Source: Rubrobacter sp. (lineage in GTDB: Bacteria; Actinomycetota; Rubrobacteria; Rubrobacterales; Rubrobacteraceae). From it: DNA of 10,971 bases. The stretch's first letter is position 1. Each line of letters begins with the position of its first letter. The notes beneath the pieces are model-generated. The model did no database searches, had not been told where the DNA came from, and saw nothing but the letters and a program-made list of their open reading frames with translations. This document shows, piece after piece, positions 6,354 through 10,971 of this stretch. A program made the position numbers and the translations under genes. Where the stretch lies: the NCBI GenBank assembly GCA_019247245.1, contig JAFAPF010000072.1, positions 1 to 10,971 of the forward strand, written 5' to 3'.

Positions 6354-7691
6354 CTACCGACGGTCCGATCGACCAGAAATTCGCTCTAAGTCCCACAAGA
6401 ACCTGGGATAAGAGACCGCCGCCGCCTCGAGGTTTTCAACCTCGACTCCTCCTTCGGAAGCAAGGCCGGCAATCGCGAGCCCCATCCCAATGCGATGGTC
6501 ACCCCTGCTGCTCGCCCGTCCGCCCCGGATCCCACCCTTGGGGTCCCCCAATACGGCGAAACCGTCGGGGCGTTCTTCGATGTCAACCCCAAGCTGGCGG
6601 AACTCCTCGCAGACGGATTTGATCCTGTCGGTCTCCTTTACACGGAGCTCCCTGGCCCCCCAAACTAAGGTCTCCCCCTCAGCAAAAGCCCCGAGCAAAG
6701 CCAAGAGCGGCAGCTCATCTACGGCGCTCGGTACGTCGTCCGGTCCTATCTCAGTAGCTCTGAGATGCGAGTGACGCACCACAAGCTCCCCGACCGGCTC
6801 GCCGATGACATCCTCGACCACGCTGCGCATCTCTACCTCGGCTCCCATCCTGCTCAGTATATCCAAGAACCGTGTTCGAGTGGGGTTGAGCCCCACTTTC
6901 CGGATTCTCACTTCGGATCCCGGTACGACCAGCGCCGCCGTAATCCAGAACGCGGCGGATGAAAAGTCGCCGGGAACTTCGATCTCACCCGGTATCTGCA
7001 ACACGCCAGGAGGCTCAATCGTCACCAGCCGCGAGCTACTATATGCATCCTCGATAGTCACCTCAACCCCGCACGCTTTTAGTAACCGCTCAGTGTGGTC
7101 CCTGCTCCTTCCCGGTTCTGTTACCATCACCGGCCCATCGGCGAAAAGCCCGGCGAATAGGAGACAACTCTTCACCTGCGCGCTGGCGACCGGTAAGACG
7201 GTCTCGGAGCTCCTCAACCCACCGCCGTTACCCAATACCACCATCGGCAACCGTTCTCCCCCCGTCACGCCCCGGATCTCTGCCCCCATCCGCCTTAACG
7301 GCTCCACTACACGTCCCATCGGCCGCTCTCTTAGGCTGGCATCCCCCGTAAAGCACGAAAATCGCCCGAATCCAGCTGCTATTCCTAGTATTATGCGTGC
7401 AAGAGTGCCGGAGTTACGTGCGTCTATCACGTTTTTGGGCTCGGGAGCACAGTGCAAGCCCACGCCGGTTATGCGGACGCTATTTCTAGTTGGTGCCACG
7501 CGGGCGTCGAAGGCTTTTATGGCATCGAGGGTGGCTAGAGTATCTTCGGCGGTGAGGTAGTTGGTGACTGTGACAGGACTTTGGGAGAGGAGCGAAGCAA
7601 GTGCAACCCGATGAGAGATGGACTTATCGGCTGGGACGGAGAGTTCGGCCCGCAGTGGCTGGAAGGGCCCGATGAGGACCGGTTTATTCAA
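6354..7691 (-). CDS. aroA: 3-phosphoshikimate 1-carboxyvinyltransferase (EPSP synthase)
   Basis: AroA joins phosphoenolpyruvate to shikimate 3-phosphate, the sixth step of the shikimate pathway to aromatic amino acids. The 445-residue protein has the expected two-domain pattern. DKSISHR at 22-28 binds substrate, NSGT at 93-96 and RPM at 123-125 shape the PEP site, Asp325 in PSAVDELPLL is the likely catalytic base, and RVKETDRI sits at 350-357. Three of the four motifs described for class II enzymes are exact: SAQVK at 170-174, RDHTE at 197-201 and NPTR at 269-272. The fourth (Gly-Asp-Lys-Ser/Thr) reads ADKS, with Ala for Gly. The Gly of the NSGT loop is retained. The start is TTG, with no better nearby start upstream of the conserved beginning. 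It overlaps the end of rluB by 8 bases, and cmk starts 4 bases after its stop. Confidence 0.96.
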   Translation of the reverse strand: MNKPVLIGPFQPLRAELSVPADKSISHRVALASLLSQSPVTVTNYLTAEDTLATLDAIKAFDARVAPTRNSVRITGVGLHCAPEPKNVIDARNSGTLARIILGIAAGFGRFSCFTGDASLRERPMGRVVEPLRRMGAEIRGVTGGERLPMVVLGNGGGLRSSETVLPVASAQVKSCLLFAGLFADGPVMVTEPGRSRDHTERLLKACGVEVTIEDAYSSSRLVTIEPPGVLQIPGEIEVPGDFSSAAFWITAALVVPGSEVRIRKVGLNPTRTRFLDILSRMGAEVEMRSVVEDVIGEPVGELVVRHSHLRATEIGPDDVPSAVDELPLLALLGAFAEGETLVWGARELRVKETDRIKSVCEEFRQLGVDIEERPDGFAVLGDPKGGIRGGRASSRGDHRIGMGLAIAGLASEGGVEVENLEAAAVSYPRFLWDLERISGRSDRR

Positions 7692-8412
7692 GGTTTAGCC
7701 GTCCGGCGTTCTTGAGGATTTTCAGCTCCTTTTTGGTAAGGGATCGGTAGCGTCCTTCGGCGAGCGCACCCAGCCACACGGGGCCAACGCGCACGCGCTT
7801 CAGGGAGATCAAACGCAGGCCCACTGCGGCGCAGGCACGCCGTATTATACGGTTGCGGCCCTCATGGATGGTGATGTTGAGCATGGTTCTCTCTCTGGTG
7901 TGGCGCAAGCGCGTGAGTTTCGGTGGGAGCATTTTGCCGTCTTCGAGCTCGGAGCCCGAGGCGAGGGCAGCGAGGCGACTCTCGAGGCCGTGTTCCGGAG
8001 TTACGAGGGTTAGCTCGTACTCCTTTTCGACCCCGTAGGAGGGGTGGGCAACGCGGTGGGCCAGCTTGCCATCGTTGGTGAGCAGTAGGAGGCCGGTAGT
8101 ATCGGCGTCCAGACGGCCTACGGGAACGAGGCCAGGCACATCGGCAGGTATAAGCTCGGCAATCGCCGGACAGTTTCGCTCATCCTTGAGGGCCGTCACA
8201 TAGCCAGCAGGCTTGTTAAAGACGAAATAGGCATACTTTGGAGGAAGCTCAACTGGTTTATCGTCGAGGAAGACACGGTCGTTAAATGATACGCTCTCCC
8301 CCAAACGAGCGGTCCGGCTATTCACCCTTACTTTTCCCAAGGAGATCAGAGCCTCAGCCTTACGGCGCGACGGAGCTGCTCCGCTCCGAGCAAGAAAGGC
8401 TTGGAGACGCAC
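7684..8412 (-). CDS. rluB: 23S rRNA pseudouridine synthase (RsuA/RluB family)
   Basis: This enzyme converts a uridine of 23S rRNA to pseudouridine during large subunit maturation. An S4 RNA-binding domain fills residues 1-60, with MRLQAFLARSG and RRKAEALISLGKVRVN matching the S4 core. The catalytic domain follows: FNKPAGYVTA at 65-74, the active-site motif GRLDADTTGLLLLTNDG at 99-115 with catalytic Asp102, and EGRNRIIRR at 184-192, where most relatives read EGRNRQVRR. The 242-residue length fits. GTG is the start because the S4 domain begins immediately after it. The position after scpB and before aroA or cmk is a common arrangement in Gram-positive lineages. Its stop lies inside aroA (8-base overlap). 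The exact target uridine (RluB-type or RsuA-type) cannot be decided from sequence alone; the scpB neighbour favours RluB. Confidence 0.92.
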   Translation of the reverse strand: MRLQAFLARSGAAPSRRKAEALISLGKVRVNSRTARLGESVSFNDRVFLDDKPVELPPKYAYFVFNKPAGYVTALKDERNCPAIAELIPADVPGLVPVGRLDADTTGLLLLTNDGKLAHRVAHPSYGVEKEYELTLVTPEHGLESRLAALASGSELEDGKMLPPKLTRLRHTRERTMLNITIHEGRNRIIRRACAAVGLRLISLKRVRVGPVWLGALAEGRYRSLTKKELKILKNAGRLNLE

Positions 8413-8414
8413 CC

Positions 8415-9053
8415 CTACCTGTCTCCACCGCTCCGATCCTCAACGGAGCGTTCGCCGGTTTGTCCGTGGACACGCTCGCGAAGGCGAGCAATCTCCTCGG
8501 GGCCAACCAGGGCCTCAAGGGTGGGAAAGTCGTCGCGATCGCGGGCACCGGCAGCAAGGATAAAGTCCTCGGTAATGTCTAAAAGGGCGGGCGTGCCCGC
8601 TCGCCCTTTGGCAAGACCTACCTCGGCGAGGAGATTGCGGTCGAGAAGGTTACGGACCACGGCGTCAGAGTTCACGCCGCGAGCGACGTTGATATCCGCG
8701 CGGGTAAGAGGTCCCAGATAGAGAATGCAGGCTAGAACCTCGTAGGCGGCACCCGAGAGCGGGCTCGGGCGATCTTCCTGGCGGAACCTCTCGAGGACAT
8801 CGGCACAAAGAGGATTTGTAGCAAACTGGAAGCCCCCGGCGACCTCCCGGAGCACGATGCCCGAAGCCTCTAGAGAGTAGTTTTTCTTTAGTTTACTGAT
8901 CGCCGCTCGTACCTTAGGCTCGGGGAGCTTCGTGACTGAGAGCAAGACAGACAGGGTTACGGGACGAGAGCTTACCAAGAGGATGGCTTCGATTACCGCG
9001 GTCGCGCTCAGAGCATCTCTTTCGTGGGCGCACTTGCGCACCGACGTATTCAT
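8415..9053 (-). CDS. scpB: Segregation and condensation protein B
   Basis: ScpB dimerises and wraps the ScpA kleisin in the SMC condensin complex. At 212 residues it is of usual size. Two winged-helix domains can be followed, about residues 15-90 and 97-180. The second carries the family core: LSGAAYEVLACILYLGPLTR at 99-118, RGVNSD at 125-130 and GRAGTPALLDITEDF at 150-164. The segment before LTR usually contains Gln-Pro (QPITR or QPVTR); here it is LGPLTR, a mild variant. The last 30 residues are charged and probably disordered, as usual. The ATG is embedded in the stop of scpA (ATGA), which suggests the partners are made in balanced amounts. Two bases separate its TAG from the rluB start. 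Confidence 0.93.
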   Translation of the reverse strand: MNTSVRKCAHERDALSATAVIEAILLVSSRPVTLSVLLSVTKLPEPKVRAAISKLKKNYSLEASGIVLREVAGGFQFATNPLCADVLERFRQEDRPSPLSGAAYEVLACILYLGPLTRADINVARGVNSDAVVRNLLDRNLLAEVGLAKGRAGTPALLDITEDFILAAGARDRDDFPTLEALVGPEEIARLRERVHGQTGERSVEDRSGGDR

Positions 9054-9793
9054 TTGACGGGCTCGAGGGTCAAGGGACCAAAAGGCTCAGGCTGCGAGAG
9101 GATCAAGCGTCCTTCGGAAGCCAAAGAGAGGGTGGCGGCGAAAGCCACAGCCGAGCGGAGACGGTCCATATCGCAGATGAGATCCTCGAAAGAGAGAGGA
9201 CCGCGGGTGAGGGAGGCTCGAATCAGGGTTACAAGCTCTCCTAGGGTGACGGTGATCGGACCCAAGTGCCTCACCTCAGGCTCGGTCATCCTAGACACGA
9301 TCCGCCGCATCGCTACCGTGAGCCGGTTGGGAGGCACACGGAGGTTTCCCCTGCGCGGGCGAAGGTTATGGCTAGAAGGGTAGAATCCTGTATTCTTGGC
9401 GAACCTCTCTTCCAATGCTTCAGCGCCACGCCGTATTTTGAGATAGCTGAGGAGGCGTTCTTCGAGATTTTGCGGAGAGAAGAGACCCTCATCGGCTTCC
9501 TCCCCCCCGGTTTCGGGCGTCGGAGTCAGAGCGCGGCCTTTAAGGAGAAGAAGGGATGTGGCGGAGTCTACAAAGTTAGTATCGCGTTCGAGAGTACCGG
9601 GAATATTTGCGGACGCCTCCGGGACCTCATAGGCACTCTGGTACAGAGTTATGAGCTCACGCAAAGACACCTCGAAGATCTCGAGCTCGTCCTTCAGGAT
9701 CAGGGCCAAAAGGCCTTGGTATGGTCCTGAATACACATCTAGCTCAATGGTGAAATCCTCGAGTGTGCCCAGGCTGCGATGCTCTGCGCTCAC
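9050..9793 (-). CDS. scpA: Segregation and condensation protein A (kleisin)
   Basis: ScpA is the kleisin that bridges the heads of the SMC dimer and recruits ScpB in the condensin complex that compacts and segregates the chromosome. The 247-residue length is normal. The N-terminal helical domain is typical: FTIELDVYSGPYQGLLALI at about residues 14-32, then the ELEIFEVSLREL stretch at 36-47. The middle is acidic and charged (around 90-130), as in the linker of other kleisins. The C-terminal winged-helix region lies near 160-240. GTG at 9793 is the first possible start, because an in-frame TAG lies at 9832. A run of six G just upstream (9805-9800) is only a poor ribosome site. The TGA stop overlaps the scpB ATG by 4 bases. 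The pairing with scpB makes the call firm. Confidence 0.93.
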   Translation of the reverse strand: MSAEHRSLGTLEDFTIELDVYSGPYQGLLALILKDELEIFEVSLRELITLYQSAYEVPEASANIPGTLERDTNFVDSATSLLLLKGRALTPTPETGGEEADEGLFSPQNLEERLLSYLKIRRGAEALEERFAKNTGFYPSSHNLRPRRGNLRVPPNRLTVAMRRIVSRMTEPEVRHLGPITVTLGELVTLIRASLTRGPLSFEDLICDMDRLRSAVAFAATLSLASEGRLILSQPEPFGPLTLEPVK

Positions 9794-10008
9794 CGTCGGC
9801 CCCCCAGAGAGCGGTATGCCGGATCTCCTCTACAGCTGTGTCCCATGCAAAGTAGGTTACTCCGAAGCGCTGCCATGATCCAGCCGTACGCAAGGGTGTA
9901 CTTGTGCGAGTGCCGCTCGGGAAGTGTCAGCGCCAAGGATGTTCGTCCCCTCACGATTCCTTCGCAGCGGATGTAGACGTTCGGTGCGTCAAAACACTGT
10001 GCACTCGG
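9790..10008 (-). other. 219-base segment between hypothetical gene and scpA; possible small or decayed gene
   Basis: This is the only sizeable unexplained gap in the main operon. The frame of the upstream gene continues past its TAA as 72 sense codons and ends with TGA at 9792-9790, overlapping the GTG of scpA as GTGA. Possible starts in that frame are GTG at 9954, preceded by GAAGGA only 3 bases away, and TTG at 9936, preceded by GAGGGG. The product from 9954 would be 54 residues, Arg-rich and unlike anything I know. A second frame reads TYFAWDTAVEEIRHTALWG, which is rather protein-like, and a third reads TNILGADTSRAALAQVHP. By hand count, G+C by codon position in the first frame is about 58, 57 and 64 percent, which shows no clear coding pattern. 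It may be a decayed gene with frameshifts, an untranslated spacer, or a small coupled ORF. Confidence 0.35.
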
Positions 10009-10605
10009 TTACCGAGGAGGAGACAGCTTCCAAGCAGGATGCATCCGGAAAAAAGCTTCGAAAGCCTCTTCTAGGCCCCAGGACCCTACCGATACGTCGG
10101 CGTCAGGTGCAGGCATCCACGAGGGACCGAAGCTTACAGGGAAGCCTGCGTCCCACAGCTGCCACGCCAGCGCCTCCACGATCTTGACTGCCGTCACTGT
10201 GGGGGCGGCCAGGCGGACAGTGCGAATCTCAAGCACGGCGTCGCTCAGGGCAGCGTGAGTGGTTACGTACCGTAAGAGGGCGTCTAAAGCACCGGTTAGC
10301 TGCTCGGTGTAGAACGCGCGTACTTCGCAAGAGATCCGGAGTTTAGCCGCGACGTCATCTTCGACCTGAGCGAGGAAATAAAATCTAGCGCCAGGAGCGG
10401 GTTCGTTAAGGACGAATCCGGCCGTTATCCCGTCGTGGGATCGCCAGTTAAAAGTGGCTTCAAACGAGATCGCCCCGGCGTTCCTGGTACAGATCCTGCC
10501 CGCACGCTCGTCGGACAGTAAACCGAGTACACCCCGGGATTCTTTCCAGTCGCCGCTTGAGGTTTTCCCCGAAGCCGCCAAGGGACCTACGCCCAAAGCC
10601 CTCAA
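10009..10605 (-). CDS. Hypothetical protein, 198 residues, between pyrG and scpA
   Basis: I do not recognise this family. The start is TTG, fixed by the TTGA overlap with the pyrG stop and by GAGGAG upstream. The first 45 or so residues are Gly, Ser and Arg rich and probably loosely folded. Residues 46-165 alternate short hydrophobic strands and helices, for example GFVLNEP near 63-69 and RFYFLAQ near 74-80. Helix-like stretches near 103-118 and 137-151 ([15 protein letters not shown]) follow, and a Trp and Phe rich end covers about 151-193. No signal peptide, clear membrane segment or metal-binding Cys/His cluster is visible. Codon use resembles the neighbours, so it reads as a genuine native gene. 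The reading frame stays open for 72 codons after the TAA, so a longer ancestral protein cut by a nonsense change is possible. Confidence 0.7.
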   Translation of the reverse strand: MRALGVGPLAASGKTSSGDWKESRGVLGLLSDERAGRICTRNAGAISFEATFNWRSHDGITAGFVLNEPAPGARFYFLAQVEDDVAAKLRISCEVRAFYTEQLTGALDALLRYVTTHAALSDAVLEIRTVRLAAPTVTAVKIVEALAWQLWDAGFPVSFGPSWMPAPDADVSVGSWGLEEAFEAFFRMHPAWKLSPPR

Positions 10606-10971
10606 CGAGCGGCTTTCTCCTCAACCTGCTGTTCGGCACGCTCAACACCGTCGCGGAGAAGCCGATTATCGCGGCAGGCCTCCACGAAGCGCTTGAACAG
10701 AGGATGGGGTCTCAAGGGGCGACTCTTGAACTCAGGATGGAACTGGCTACCTATAAAGAACGGGTGACCCTTGACCTCGGCGATCTCGACGAGCCGGTCG
10801 TCAGGAGAGGTGCCGGAGAACACCATCCCGGCTTGTGTAAGGGCGTCACGGTAACCGTTGTTGACCTCGTAGCGGTGACGGTGACGCTCGTAGACAAGCT
10901 CCTCACCACCATAGGCCTCGGCCGCCAACGTGTTGGAGTCGATGTTGCACGGGTAGCGCCCGAGGCGCATC
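10602..10971 (-). CDS. pyrG: CTP synthase, C-terminal part (cut by window edge)
   Basis: CTP synthase makes CTP from UTP, ATP and glutamine in the cytoplasm, the last step of pyrimidine nucleotide synthesis. About 122 C-terminal residues are visible and belong to the class I glutamine amidotransferase domain. The fragment opens with [10 protein letters not shown] and continues with [12 protein letters not shown], both typical of Pyr[11 protein letters not shown] near residues 77-86 holds the His and Glu of the Cys-His-Glu triad (His78 and Glu80 of the fragment). The synthetase domain and the nucleophilic Cys lie outside the window. The last residues, rich in Glu, Ala and Arg, are a normal variable tail. 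The TGA stop overlaps the TTG start of the next gene (TTGA), which suggests coupled translation. Identity is very secure. The methionine at 10970 is internal, not the true start. Confidence 0.97.
   Translation of the reverse strand, partial: MRLGRYPCNIDSNTLAAEAYGGEELVYERHRHRYEVNNGYRDALTQAGMVFSGTSPDDRLVEIAEVKGHPFFIGSQFHPEFKSRPLRPHPLFKRFVEACRDNRLLRDGVERAEQQVEEKAAR
10617..10622 (-). promoter_or_regulatory. Ribosome binding site supporting a TTG start
   Basis: GAGGAG lies inside the end of pyrG, 11 bases before the TTG at 10605. The spacing is slightly long but usable. It supports TTG as the start of the hypothetical gene, together with the 4-base overlap with the pyrG stop. Confidence 0.5.

Noticed and set aside
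6805..7560. 251-codon plus-strand frame opposite aroA
   Set aside because: It is long only because aroA codons avoid stops on the other strand; no motif, and aroA is unmistakable.
9266..9730. 154-codon plus-strand frame opposite scpA
   Set aside because: Antisense shadow of scpA; no start context or domain.
1..10971. Search for tRNA, rRNA, insertion sequences, inverted repeats, CRISPR repeats or a phage defence cassette
   Set aside because: Nothing beyond chance similarity was seen, and coding density leaves almost no room: the two gaps longer than 8 bases are 70 and about 215 bases.

Overview
The window is a tightly packed bacterial housekeeping region with every supported gene on the minus strand, so transcription runs from high to low coordinates. 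Base composition is moderately GC-rich. The gene order (pyrG, scpA, scpB, rluB, aroA, cmk, plsC, der, pgsA) and the final gene, whose FHA domain closely resembles GarA/OdhI, suggest an actinobacterium, perhaps a deep lineage such as Rubrobacteria, Thermoleophilia or Coriobacteriia. This placement is inference from gene content and remembered family sequences. No phylogenetic marker was compared.

Layout in transcription order. The 3' end of pyrG (CTP synthase) enters at the right edge. It overlaps an unrecognised 198-residue gene, followed by a 219-base segment of unclear status. Then come scpA and scpB (condensin partners of SMC), rluB (23S rRNA pseudouridine synthase), aroA (EPSP synthase with class II motifs), cmk (CMP kinase), plsC (1-acylglycerol-3-phosphate acyltransferase), der (double-GTPase ribosome assembly factor), pgsA (CDP-alcohol phosphatidyltransferase) and an 838-residue protein that joins a sugar-nucleotide pyrophosphorylase, a hexapeptide-repeat region and a phosphohexomutase-like domain. 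All of these junctions except hypothetical gene to scpA overlap by 4 or 8 bases or are separated by 2 to 8 bases, so this is very probably one operon. After a 70-base gap with a possible promoter comes a second small unit: a 53-codon ORF overlapping, by a TTGA junction, a zinc-ribbon plus FHA protein that runs off the left edge.

How the genes fit together. The operon mixes chromosome segregation (ScpAB), ribosome maturation (RluB, Der), nucleotide supply (PyrG, Cmk; CTP also feeds CDP-diacylglycerol), phospholipid synthesis (PlsC, PgsA), aromatic amino acid synthesis (AroA) and sugar-nucleotide production. This looks like growth-linked genes sharing a transcript rather than a single pathway. 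No mobile element, CRISPR array, rRNA or tRNA was seen.

The most notable points are the mutase-like domain, in which all four catalytic or binding signatures look degraded; the GarA/OdhI-like FHA protein carrying a zinc ribbon at its N-terminus; the unrecognised small ORF coupled to it, with a possible leaderless promoter; the unexplained 219 bases between the hypothetical gene and scpA; and an unusually spaced active-site motif in PgsA. I did not find convincing evidence of a wholly new multi-gene system.
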